NCBI GenBank assembly: GCA_032595675.1
Contig: JAVQMD010000001.1
Location: 1,830,640-1,894,639, forward strand
Length of the DNA: 64,000 nt
Direction: 5' to 3'
Source of the DNA: Candidatus Electrothrix rattekaaiensis
GTDB lineage: Bacteria; Desulfobacterota; Desulfobulbia; Desulfobulbales; Desulfobulbaceae
Notes under the pieces: generated by a model
Seen by the model: the letters and a program-made list of their open reading frames with translations, nothing else
Databases searched by the model: none
Told to the model about the DNA's origin: nothing
Translations under genes and position numbers: made by a program
In this document: piece by piece, positions 18,026 through 25,859 of the stretch
How positions within the stretch are numbered: the first letter of the stretch is position 1
Layout: every line of letters begins with the position of its first letter

Positions 18026-19252
18026 ATGGACACCCGGACCGCTACCCATACCACTACAGCACTGACCCTGCCCGCTGCTTCAGACCTAAAAAATGAGCTT
18101 GCGCTTGCTGATCCGCAGGCACTCGCCGTAGCCGAGGGAGAAAACAAAGAAATCGAAGAAGCTGCGGAAAAATTTGTTGTCGCGGTGCTGGCCTTTGATC
18201 CCAATGATCCTGCCCAGCAAAACGCCCGTGATGCCAATATTGCAGCGGTAGAAACCCTGGGCGGAAAGACACAAAAGGAAGCAGCGCACCGCAGTGCCAT
18301 GCTCAAGCAGCCAATCCGTTCCCTAGCTTCCAAAAGCGAGGACGGTGGCGAGGTTGCCCGATCGCTTGTTGAGCTGAACATACAGGTTGAGGAGCTGGAT
18401 CCGGGAAAATTCGATTTTGAGGCAGGTTGGTTTGCTCGTCTCTTAGGCTGGATTCCCGGTATCGGCACGCCGCTGAAAAGGTACTTTCTCAAGTTTGAGC
18501 AGTCAGACACGGTGATTGACGCCATTGTTCGTTCTTTAAAGGAAGGCCAAGCCCAGCTCACCCGTGATAATATAACCCTGGTGCAGGATCAGAAGGCCAT
18601 GCGGGGTTTCACCTTTCGTCTGGAAAAAACAATAAAGCTGGGTATGCGGATTGATGATCGGCTGAACTATGCTTTGGAGCGCGAAGTCGAGCCGGGTGAT
18701 GCCAAGGCGTCGTTTATCCAGGAGGAACTTCTTTTTCCGCTGCGCCAGAGAATTCAGGATCTGCAACAGCAGCTGGCCGTCAACCAGCAGGGTGTCTTGG
18801 CCATTGAGCTGCTCGTTCGTAATAACAAGGAGCTGATTAAAGGCGTTGATCGGGCGATCAACGTGACCGTCAATATGCTCAGTGTGGCTGTCACGGTTGC
18901 TCTGGCCCTGGCAAACCAGAAGATTGTTCTGGAGAAGATTGATGCCATTAATAAGACAACCAATAAGCTGATTGAGGAAAACGCTGCCCGCCTGAAAACC
19001 CAGGGCGCGGCGATCCAGAAGCAGGCTGCCAGCACCCAGCTCAGTATGGAATCCCTGACCAGGGCCTTTGCGGATATTAATGCGGCCTTGGATGATATAT
19101 CCACCTTTCGTAAGGAATCCCTGCCCGTCATGGCTGAAAATATTTTGGAAATGGATCAGATGACCTCTGAGGCGGAAGCTCGGATTCAACAGCAGGAGCA
19201 GGGGAATCAGGCTGCGCCTACCATTGAGCTTGATTTTACCGGGGCTGTTTGA
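18026..19252 (+). CDS. telA: TelA family toxic-anion resistance protein
   Basis: The 408-residue protein is a TelA/KlaA homologue: soluble and almost entirely helical. The family block FxxLLGWIPGIGTPLKRYFxKFEQ sits near residues 137-157, and the central NKELIKGVDRAINVT and ALANQKIVLEKIDAINKTTN segments are present. Family members give tellurite or antimicrobial resistance, though the native role is unclear. An AAGGAG site precedes the ATG. As the last gene of the solute-binding/OmpA, vWA and XpaC-like run, it probably acts with those envelope proteins. A hairpin terminator follows. Confidence 0.88.
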   Translation: MDTRTATHTTTALTLPAASDLKNELALADPQALAVAEGENKEIEEAAEKFVVAVLAFDPNDPAQQNARDANIAAVETLGGKTQKEAAHRSAMLKQPIRSLASKSEDGGEVARSLVELNIQVEELDPGKFDFEAGWFARLLGWIPGIGTPLKRYFLKFEQSDTVIDAIVRSLKEGQAQLTRDNITLVQDQKAMRGFTFRLEKTIKLGMRIDDRLNYALEREVEPGDAKASFIQEELLFPLRQRIQDLQQQLAVNQQGVLAIELLVRNNKELIKGVDRAINVTVNMLSVAVTVALALANQKIVLEKIDAINKTTNKLIEENAARLKTQGAAIQKQAASTQLSMESLTRAFADINAALDDISTFRKESLPVMAENILEMDQMTSEAEARIQQQEQGNQAAPTIELDFTGAV

Positions 19253-19302
19253 TTGCGAAGCTCCGGGGCTGTATCTATCCCCGCTCCTTGTGGGCGGGGG
19301 CC

Positions 19303-19327
19303 GGCAGGAAATATTATATTTCCTGCC
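19303..19327 (+). terminator. Hairpin terminator after telA
   Basis: A ten-base-pair stem (GGCAGGAAAT/ATTTCCTGCC) with a five-base loop lies 51 bases after the telA stop and before the next gene. The run of T after it is short, so it may be a weak terminator or a processing hairpin. Confidence 0.6.
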
Positions 19328-19363
19328 TTTCAGAGGTAGTTTTTTCTGCAAGGAGAAGCCGTT

Positions 19364-20293
19364 ATGAGCGAAACACGAACACTGGTCAGTTTCGACTGGG
19401 CGATCAAAAACATTCTGCGCGACAAAGCCAACTACGACGTATTGGAAGGCTTTCTGAGCACGCTGTTGGACAAAAACATCAAAATTTTGTCCCTGCTGGA
19501 AAGCGAAAGCAATCAGGAGGATGCATCCGACAAGTTTAATAGGGTAGATCTCTCGGTGGAGGATGAGACCGGTGAAATTTACATCATCGAAGTGCAGGCG
19601 GGCTGGGAACGGTATTATCTACAGCGTCTCCTGTACGGCAGCTCCAAACTGATCGTGGACCGTATGCAGCTGGGCGATTCGTTTGCAAAGGTAAAAAAAG
19701 TCATCTCGGTCAGCATTCTCTACTTTCTGCTCGGAGAGGGTGAAAACGATTATCTCTATAAGGGAACGACTGACTTCTACGGCATGAACACCAGGGAGAG
19801 GTTACGTCTGAAGCCGAGAAAGCGCAGTGCGGTGGTGGGACGCGAGATTGATCTTGGCAGAAATGTGTTTCCAGAATACTACCTGATTGAGGTGGAACGT
19901 TTTCATAACATCATCAACAGCGGCATCGACGAGTGGGTATATTTCTTCAAGAATTCCGAGGTCAGATCGGATTTCCGGTCAAAGAACATTCAGGCGGCGG
20001 CAGAGAAACTTGACCTGCTGAAAATGTCCCAAGCGGAACGTCGGGCGTACGAGAAATATCTGGTCAACAGGGCCAGCGAAAAAGATATGATCGAATCTGC
20101 GTATGACGAAGGGGTTGAGAAAGGACTTGAAAAAGGAATTGAGAGAGGCAGGTCTGACGTGGCTGTTAATATGGTGCGTATGGGGCTGCTGACGGTTGAT
20201 CAGATCGCGCAGGCAACGGGGCTGTCAGAGGATGAAGTCAGGAAACTTTCTGAAGATGAAGGGTTGAGCACAGGACAAAAAGGGTCGGAGTAA
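19364..20293 (+). CDS. Rpn-family PD-(D/E)XK nuclease/transposase-like protein
   Basis: This 309-residue protein matches the Rpn recombination-promoting nuclease group. The N-terminus (LVSFDWAIKNILRDKANYDVLEGFLSTLL) is typical. The nuclease motif is visible as D near residue 66 (RVDLSVED) followed by IIEVQ near 76. The C-terminus has the usual glutamate/lysine-rich repeats (EKGLEKGIERGR) and a small helix-turn-helix-like end (TVDQIAQATGLSEDEVRKL). An AAGGAG site precedes the ATG. Such genes are often solitary and mobile. No terminal inverted repeats are visible. Confidence 0.88.
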   Translation: MSETRTLVSFDWAIKNILRDKANYDVLEGFLSTLLDKNIKILSLLESESNQEDASDKFNRVDLSVEDETGEIYIIEVQAGWERYYLQRLLYGSSKLIVDRMQLGDSFAKVKKVISVSILYFLLGEGENDYLYKGTTDFYGMNTRERLRLKPRKRSAVVGREIDLGRNVFPEYYLIEVERFHNIINSGIDEWVYFFKNSEVRSDFRSKNIQAAAEKLDLLKMSQAERRAYEKYLVNRASEKDMIESAYDEGVEKGLEKGIERGRSDVAVNMVRMGLLTVDQIAQATGLSEDEVRKLSEDEGLSTGQKGSE

Positions 20294-20341
20294 AATTATG
20301 TTTAATTTCGTTCCCTCTTTTTTTCCTTATTACCAGAGTCT

Positions 20342-20917
20342 TCACTCGCCGTACCCTTCATAATAATAGGATTGCTCTATCCCTTTAAAAATAATTTCCC
20401 GGTTGTTAATTTTATCCGTTAGGTTTGCTGACAGGAGGATCCTGATTTCCAAATCATTGACCGGACTTCTTTCCATTGCTTGCAAATAAAGTATTTTATC
20501 TGCAAACTGCCAGTTGACTACTTTTTTCAGTCTTTTTTTCAAAATCATATCCAACCATATACGCATAGCTCTTCCACTTCCTTCCATGAAAGGATGGGCG
20601 ATATTCATCTCCACATATTTGGCTATGATTTCTTCGAAGGTTTCTTCTGGCATTTGCTCAATCTTTACTAAAATTTCTTTCAAGTACAAAGAGTTGGCAA
20701 ATCTGAAATTTCCTTTTGCTCTATTGTTTGTGCGTATTTTCCCAGCAAAATCATACAGGTCATTAAAGAGATAATGATGTATTTGTTGCAGGCCTTTTGA
20801 GAGATAATGATGTATTTGTTGCAGGCCTTTTGTTGTACCAATTACAATGTGATCAATATCCCCAGTTTCAAATAAACGATAAGCGTTATTTAAACTTTTT
20901 TTATCAATACGTTTCAT
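20342..20917 (-). CDS. Fic domain protein with altered active-site motif and internal duplication
   Basis: This is a 191-residue Fic protein, a family that usually transfers AMP to target proteins. The core motif reads [12 protein letters not shown] (His108), where the family has HPFxEGNGR; the conserved Asn is Ser114. An 11-residue duplication ([10 protein letters not shown] twice, residues about 30-50) interrupts the otherwise canonical block [23 protein letters not shown]. It arises from a perfect 33-bp tandem repeat in the DNA. Both changes could weaken activity. No antitoxin of the FicA or Phd/YhfG type is adjacent; the gene is convergent with the Rpn gene and lies just upstream of the ABC operon's 3' end. 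Confidence 0.88.
   Translation of the reverse strand: MKRIDKKSLNNAYRLFETGDIDHIVIGTTKGLQQIHHYLSKGLQQIHHYLFNDLYDFAGKIRTNNRAKGNFRFANSLYLKEILVKIEQMPEETFEEIIAKYVEMNIAHPFMEGSGRAMRIWLDMILKKRLKKVVNWQFADKILYLQAMERSPVNDLEIRILLSANLTDKINNREIIFKGIEQSYYYEGYGE
20768..20833. repeat. 33-bp tandem duplication inside fic
   Basis: Two copies of a 33-bp unit (20768-20800 and 20801-20833) differ only at the last base. The length is a multiple of three, so the frame is preserved and 11 residues are added to the Fic protein. This looks like a recent slippage event. Confidence 0.92.
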
Positions 20918-20936
20918 GGTAATTCAAAAATAAACC

Positions 20937-21833
20937 TCATCCTGCTTGAGAACTCTCCTCTCTGGTCAAAGTCTGTAACGAATCAGGATGCTTCAGATTG
21001 AACGTATGAGCATGCTGAAGAAAATCAGGATCAAAACCTTCTCTGCGTATGCAATCAATCAGCTCGGTGAATTCCTTAGTCTGTTTCACCGCAGTGCTAC
21101 TCACGGTGGCGGGCGGCTGATAATCCGCCGTGATTTTCGCCCCTCGATTGACATGCCTACCGTTTCCCCGATCATCAACATAATACTGAGACAGAACAAG
21201 AAGTCGGGTTCCGAGAAATGCGGCTTCTTCCAGATCATGGGTGACAAAAAAGACGGTCATCAGTTCCTGCTCCCAGAGTTCCACCAGAAACAGTTGCATA
21301 TCCTCTCTGGTGTCAGGATCAAGAGCACCAAAGGGTTCGTCCATGACCAGAATTTTCGGTTTCATGATGAGGGACTGCCCGATAGCCACCCGTTGCTGCA
21401 TCCCGCCTGACAGCTCGTGGGGATATTTATTGCCATGATCGGCTAGCCGGATCTTCTCCAGCATCGCCCCTGCTTCCGCATAAATCTCTTTGCGTGACAT
21501 CTCCTTTGAACCCGGTCGTCCGCCGAGCCGCAGGCCCAGACTGACGTTATCCAGCACGGTCAGGTGGGGAAAAAGGGAATATTTCTGAAAAACAATCCCC
21601 CGATGGATGTCGGGCGGGCCCACGCTTTGCTGTTCGAGCAGGATTCGGCCCGCTGTGGGCACCTCGGCCCCGATGATCAGCCGCAGCAGGGTTGATTTTC
21701 CGCAACCGCTGGGACCGACCACTGTGCAGAATTCTCCCCTGCTGACCTGGAGATCAATATTATCCAGGATAACCTTGCCGTTATACGCCTTGTACACATC
21801 GATAATCTGGAGAAAACCGGAATCAGAACTCAT
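20937..21833 (-). CDS. ABC transporter ATP-binding protein (nitrate/taurine/urea type)
   Basis: This is the energising subunit of an importer. Walker A is GPSGCGKST near residue 40, the signature is LSGGMQQRVAIGQ near 141, Walker B is ILVMDEPFGALD near 162, and the switch is THDLEEA. The family is SsuB/TauB/NrtD-like. About 70 residues follow the ATPase core and may be regulatory. The ATG overlaps the permease stop by four bases (ATGA), which shows tight coupling. The binding protein and permease lie upstream in the same operon. Confidence 0.92.
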   Translation of the reverse strand: MSSDSGFLQIIDVYKAYNGKVILDNIDLQVSRGEFCTVVGPSGCGKSTLLRLIIGAEVPTAGRILLEQQSVGPPDIHRGIVFQKYSLFPHLTVLDNVSLGLRLGGRPGSKEMSRKEIYAEAGAMLEKIRLADHGNKYPHELSGGMQQRVAIGQSLIMKPKILVMDEPFGALDPDTREDMQLFLVELWEQELMTVFFVTHDLEEAAFLGTRLLVLSQYYVDDRGNGRHVNRGAKITADYQPPATVSSTAVKQTKEFTELIDCIRREGFDPDFLQHAHTFNLKHPDSLQTLTREESSQAG

Positions 21834-22693
21834 TTATTGCCTCCGACGGCAGTATACCAGGGATAAAAAAAGCGCATTATATGACGAAGCAGCCAGTCCA
21901 TCACAAAACCCAGAAAGGTTATCCACAACACATAGGGTAAGATAACATCCATTGCCAGATAGCGGCGCACCAAAAAGATCCGATATCCCAAGCCGCTGCT
22001 GGCCGCAATAGCCTCGGCCGCAATAAGAAAGAGCCAAGCCGAACCCAGGGAAAGCCGAACCGCCTCAAGCAGTCTGGGCATAATCTGGGGCAGAATAATC
22101 CGATAGGCAAGCTGAAACTGCGAGGCACCCAGGGTGACAGCCTTGGTCAGCTGTTCATGGGGGAGTTTATGGACAGCCAGCCGGATATCTCTGGTGATCA
22201 AGGGAAAAATCCCGATAAAAATCAGTACGATCTTTGCCGCTTCATCCACACCAAAGCTGATAAACAGGATAGGCAGCACAGACAGCGGCGGAATCATAGC
22301 GATAAAGGTGATAAACGGGTTCAGGGCAGCATTGATACCCGGAAACAGGCCGATATTGAGACCAAACAGGAGGGCTGTCAGAGCGGCAAGCCCGGTCCCG
22401 ATCAGCAAACGTTTCATACTGGCAATGGTATCGTTCAGCATCAGGTACTTGCCTGTCCGTCGATTCTTCTCAAAGGCCATATGCTTGACCGCAGCGGTCA
22501 TATGAGAAATCCTCGGCAGGAGTTTATCCGCTTCATTCTCTCTATGCCGGATTTCCGAAGCAGTCAGGTAGACAATCAGCAGCACAGCAAAGGGCAGGAC
22601 TGCCAGCACGATGCTGAACGCCTTGCCCGGCCGGGCGTGAATCCCGAAAAAACGGGGCTGTTTTCGTGTCGGTTGTTCCGGTGACTTGTCCAC
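21830..22693 (-). CDS. ABC transporter permease (nitrate/taurine/urea type)
   Basis: This inner-membrane permease has six hydrophobic segments and the cytoplasmic EAA loop (TLGASQFQLAYRIILPQIMPRL near residues 188-207) that docks on the ATPase. It belongs to the SsuC/TauC-like BPD family. The first 30 residues are polar and basic. It overlaps the ATPase gene by four bases and follows the binding-protein gene after a 72-base gap that holds a palindrome. Confidence 0.92.
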   Translation of the reverse strand: MDKSPEQPTRKQPRFFGIHARPGKAFSIVLAVLPFAVLLIVYLTASEIRHRENEADKLLPRISHMTAAVKHMAFEKNRRTGKYLMLNDTIASMKRLLIGTGLAALTALLFGLNIGLFPGINAALNPFITFIAMIPPLSVLPILFISFGVDEAAKIVLIFIGIFPLITRDIRLAVHKLPHEQLTKAVTLGASQFQLAYRIILPQIMPRLLEAVRLSLGSAWLFLIAAEAIAASSGLGYRIFLVRRYLAMDVILPYVLWITFLGFVMDWLLRHIMRFFYPWYTAVGGNK

Positions 22694-22732
22694 GATAGTT
22701 CTACTCCCTGTTGTTGCGATTGTTGAGCTACT

Positions 22733-22760
22733 GTAAGGGTAATTCGTGAATTACCCTTAC
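22733..22760. repeat. Perfect 28-nt palindrome between binding-protein and permease genes
   Basis: The arms GTAAGGGTAATTC and GAATTACCCTTAC pair perfectly around a central GT. The element has the same length and terminal pattern as the elements at 5648, 10966, 11003 and 27281. Inside this operon it would form a strong hairpin downstream of the binding-protein message, a typical way to keep that protein more abundant than the permease. Confidence 0.8.
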
Positions 22761-22765
22761 ATATA

Positions 22766-23815
22766 CTACTGCATATACTTTGCCGTAAAACGGAGTTTGA
22801 TGTTCTTTTTATCGCCCAGCACAGAGCCGTCATCAAAGGCGATACCTACGATATCCACCGAAGGCGCAGACTCGCCGTACAAACCTTTTGCATAAGAAAA
22901 CTGGCGAACCTTCTCCATAGTCTGTTTCGGTTTTGCTGATGCGGTAAAGGCGGCAGCATCCGTAGCCTTGTAAAACATTGCTGTTGTGGCGAGCTGCTGC
23001 TTGAATTCGTCAACCGTGCCACCGGATGCCTCGGCCATAGAGGCAATAGCCTCTTCTTTCTTGGGGCCGTCTGTCTCCAAAATCGCCATAGTTTCGTACC
23101 ATGCACCGGCCAGAGCCTTCTTCAGGGTTTCCGGGGCATCGGTTCGTACAACCATCAGGTCAATAATTTCACCGGGAATATTTGAGGAATCAAAGACCAG
23201 TGCCGATCCGGGTGCCCGCAGGGCCTGCATCAGGGGCGGGTTCCAAGTGACGGCAGCACCTTTGGGATCAGCAGTGAAAAGAGCTGCGATATCCGCATCG
23301 CTGGTATTGATCAGTTTGACATCCTGTTCGCTCATCCCGTTCATATCCAGTGCCCTTGCCAGTAGGTAATGGGACACGGATAGTTCCACCAGCGTGATTG
23401 CCCTGCCTTTCAGGTCTGTTACCTTTGCACCCTTTTTCATGATAATGCCATCGTTGCCGTTGGAAAAATCACCAACAATCAGGGCGGTCGAGTCGATGCC
23501 TCCCACAGCGGGAATGGTCAGAGCATCCATATTGGCCATAGTGCAGGCATCAAATTTCCCTGTGGTATAGAGATTGATAGACTCAATATAATCATTGACC
23601 AAGGTCAACTCAATCTCAACATTATACTTATCCGCCCATTTCTTGAGAATACTGCTCTGCTGGGCATATCCCCAAGGCTCCCAACCAGCGTAATGCGACC
23701 AAGCAACATCAAATTTTTCTTTCTTCTCCGCGGCCTGAAGCGAGGAAATGCAGAAAAGCACTGCAAAAAGGGCAACAGCGGCTATAAGCCGTACGACTGG
23801 TGACTGATGTTTCAT
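22766..23815 (-). CDS. ABC transporter periplasmic binding protein, urea-carboxylase-region type
   Basis: The 349-residue protein has a signal peptide (MKHQ... to LQAAEK, about residues 1-26) and a type 2 solute-binding fold. The blocks GWEPWGYAQQS, NDYIESINLYTTGKFDACTMANMDALTIPA and IVGDFSNGNDGI strongly resemble binding proteins found beside urea carboxylase genes, so urea or a related small compound is a plausible ligand; no carboxylase gene is in the window. The ATG at 23815 is preferred over one 12 bases earlier, because GGAG lies six bases before it and the signal peptide then starts normally. Confidence 0.88.
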   Translation of the reverse strand: MKHQSPVVRLIAAVALFAVLFCISSLQAAEKKEKFDVAWSHYAGWEPWGYAQQSSILKKWADKYNVEIELTLVNDYIESINLYTTGKFDACTMANMDALTIPAVGGIDSTALIVGDFSNGNDGIIMKKGAKVTDLKGRAITLVELSVSHYLLARALDMNGMSEQDVKLINTSDADIAALFTADPKGAAVTWNPPLMQALRAPGSALVFDSSNIPGEIIDLMVVRTDAPETLKKALAGAWYETMAILETDGPKKEEAIASMAEASGGTVDEFKQQLATTAMFYKATDAAAFTASAKPKQTMEKVRQFSYAKGLYGESAPSVDIVGIAFDDGSVLGDKKNIKLRFTAKYMQ

Positions 23816-24116
23816 CGGATTCTCCATAGATTATTTCGCTTGAAAAGCGGCTTTTCCGCCTGTATCATCTCGGCGTTGTTTCACGCTCGCTGTACAAAAG
23901 TACATAAAATATCACCATAACTCCGCCTTGTCAATGGATCGGTCGGAATGGCGAGGCTGTCTTTCGCCTTCTTTACCGTCTAAATTATATATCCTCCCTG
24001 CTCCTGGATGGTTACAGGAGTTATCTGTTGACAATCAAATAATTTCCATGTTATCCATTGGTAAAAAAAATATTATGAAGTAAACGGAAAACAGATTGCG
24101 TTACCCTCAAGAAAAT

Positions 24117-24632
24117 ATGAAAAAACTCATACTGAGCATTTGGTCGTTACTTCTGACAGGATGTCTGGGATATCCCACATCCGTTAAACCAGTCACGGAC
24201 TTTGAACTCAATAAATATTTAGGCAAGTGGTACGAGATTGCGAGACTTGATCATTCTTTCGAACGGGGTCTTGAGAAAGTATCAGCGGAATACTCGCTAA
24301 GTGAAGACGGCGGAGTAAAAGTGAAAAACATCGGATTTTCGACTAAGAAAAACAAATGGAATGAAGCGATCGGCAAAGCCTTTTTTGTTCGTGAATCAGA
24401 TGAAGGTTATTTAAAAGTTTCTTTTTTCGGTCCTTTTTACGGCTCTTACGTAATATTTGAATTAGATAAAGAGAATTATCAATATGCCTTCATTGCAAGC
24501 TCCAACACCTCATACCTTTGGTTTCTATCAAGGACTCCAACCGTGAGTGCTGAATTGAAAGCACAATTCAAAAAGAGAGCGGAAGAATTGAATTTTAACA
24601 CACAGGAATTAATCTGGGTGAACCAAGAGTAA
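24117..24632 (+). CDS. blc: Outer-membrane lipocalin lipoprotein (Blc-like)
   Basis: A short lipoprotein signal ends in LLTGC, so the mature protein begins at a lipidated Cys near residue 15. The lipocalin fingerprint is clear: YLGKWYEIARLDHSFERGL, followed by the strand pattern of an eight-stranded barrel and the late SRTP segment. Blc-type proteins bind lysophospholipids or fatty acids at the outer membrane. The ATG at 24117 gives the normal signal; an upstream in-frame TTG at 24096 would add seven residues before the lysines and is less likely. It stands alone between an AT-rich gap and the toxin-antitoxin region. Confidence 0.88.
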   Translation: MKKLILSIWSLLLTGCLGYPTSVKPVTDFELNKYLGKWYEIARLDHSFERGLEKVSAEYSLSEDGGVKVKNIGFSTKKNKWNEAIGKAFFVRESDEGYLKVSFFGPFYGSYVIFELDKENYQYAFIASSNTSYLWFLSRTPTVSAELKAQFKKRAEELNFNTQELIWVNQE

Positions 24633-24741
24633 ATAAAGCATAAGCATTCGCTCAAACACGACATACGAGCATGCCGGTTCTAACGGCTTTGGCCAAATTA
24701 TTACAATCCGAACGACCCGTTGCCGCAGCCCACTGCCGCCC

Positions 24742-24835
24742 CTTCCCGCCTCGCAGGCAAAGGCCACCCTTTTTCCCCAACAAAGCAGGAAAACTTTCCA
24801 AAACCTCCTTGCATCAGCTCACCGGATAATGGTAA
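24742..24835 (+). repeat. 94-bp direct repeat, left copy
   Basis: This 94-bp segment recurs at 25669-25762 in the same orientation with only a few mismatches. It contains CTCGCAGGCAAAGGCCACCC, GGAAAACTTTCC and TCACCGGATAATGG. The left copy ends 57 bases before the antitoxin gene and the right copy starts just after the toxin stop, so the two bracket a toxin-antitoxin module. Confidence 0.93.
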
Positions 24836-24892
24836 GATTTCAACGAATCATCGTTTCGACCACCCGTCCCTTTGTTTCTTGAGGAGAAAATT

Positions 24893-25243
24893 ATGCAAAC
24901 AACAGGTTCTGTTGAACAGCAGAGCAAAATAAACACGCTGGAGAAAATCAGAAGGCTTGAGGCATATATTGCCGCCGACAACACAACTGCCGATGCAGTG
25001 CTGGACAGCAGCCTGACGAAACTGTTGGCACGAGAGCAGGTGAGAGTACACCGACTGGCGGAGCGGTTGAGGCAGGGGCTTCAGCAGTTTGAATCGAGCT
25101 ATAAGCTGCTCTCCGAAGAATTTTATATTCGCTACTGTCGGGGCGACATGGGGGACGAGATGGATTTTATTGAGTGGGCATCCACAGTCGAGATGCTTGC
25201 CGATGCGGAAAAACGCCTGAATCTGCTGAACTCGGAACAATGA
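24893..25243 (+). CDS. Probable antitoxin of a TumE-type toxin-antitoxin pair
   Basis: The 116-residue protein is helical and coiled-coil-like, with a C-terminal block (LLSEEFYIRYCRGDMGDEMDFIEWAS) that resembles small proteins commonly found before DUF6516/TumE genes. It shows no clear DNA-binding motif. GAGGAG lies five bases before the ATG. Its stop overlaps the toxin start by four bases (ATGA), the classic antitoxin-first layout. Antitoxin function is inferred from this arrangement. Confidence 0.65.
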   Translation: MQTTGSVEQQSKINTLEKIRRLEAYIAADNTTADAVLDSSLTKLLAREQVRVHRLAERLRQGLQQFESSYKLLSEEFYIRYCRGDMGDEMDFIEWASTVEMLADAEKRLNLLNSEQ

Positions 25244-25659
25244 ATCCGCTGATTGAAAAATATTTTGACGAAGCGGAAGTCTGCCTGATCGCAAACCGAA
25301 ATGTTTCCTCGTACATGCTCATCCGCCGAGAAATTGCAGCAGCAGACGGCAAGTTGCGGGCAAAGGTCAGCTTATATGATAACTCCATGCTGGAGTTTTT
25401 TCTCTACGTCAAAGAGACCGAAAAAAAAATCCAGCTGGAAAAATACAGTTTTCATTGGCAGGACGCCCAAGGGAAACTCAGAAGACGCTGGGACAACGCA
25501 CCGCATCACCCTGCCCTTGATAATGCTCCGCATCATCTGCATCTTGCGGACGGATCTCCGAAGCCAGCCGACGATATGCCGGACCTCCCCTATATTCTTG
25601 ATCAAGTCGAAGATCTTTCGCAAAAAACGTTTTCATCAGGAGAACATTTCAAGGAATAA
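25240..25659 (+). CDS. TumE-family (DUF6516) toxin
   Basis: The 139-residue protein carries the family centre YSFHWQDAQGKLRRRWDNAPHHP followed by the paired DNAPHHLHLADG block, typical of DUF6516/TumE-like toxins. The ATG at 25240 overlaps the upstream stop, which favours it over an in-frame upstream ATG at 25174 inside the antitoxin gene. The usual TumA partner is a helix-turn-helix protein, but this antitoxin is different. The module is bracketed by 94-bp repeats and may have moved as a unit. Confidence 0.75.
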   Translation: MNPLIEKYFDEAEVCLIANRNVSSYMLIRREIAAADGKLRAKVSLYDNSMLEFFLYVKETEKKIQLEKYSFHWQDAQGKLRRRWDNAPHHPALDNAPHHLHLADGSPKPADDMPDLPYILDQVEDLSQKTFSSGEHFKE

Positions 25660-25668
25660 ATCGCCCAG

Positions 25669-25762
25669 CTTCCCCCCTCGCAGGCAAAGGCCACCCTTTT
25701 CCCCCACCAAAGCAGGAAAACTTTCCAAAACCTCCTTGCATCAGCTCACCGGATAATGGTAA
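25669..25762 (+). repeat. 94-bp direct repeat, right copy
   Basis: This is the right copy of the repeat at 24742-24835, 927 bases away and in the same orientation. It begins ten bases after the toxin stop and ends about 100 bases before the DUF1015 gene. Confidence 0.93.
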
Positions 25763-25859
25763 ACAAGACATGCAAAAACCGTATTCTTATATCCTGAGCT
25801 ACCGAATCTTACGCTATAGATAAAAAATCTTTTATTTCAAAGAACTGGAGAAAAATACC

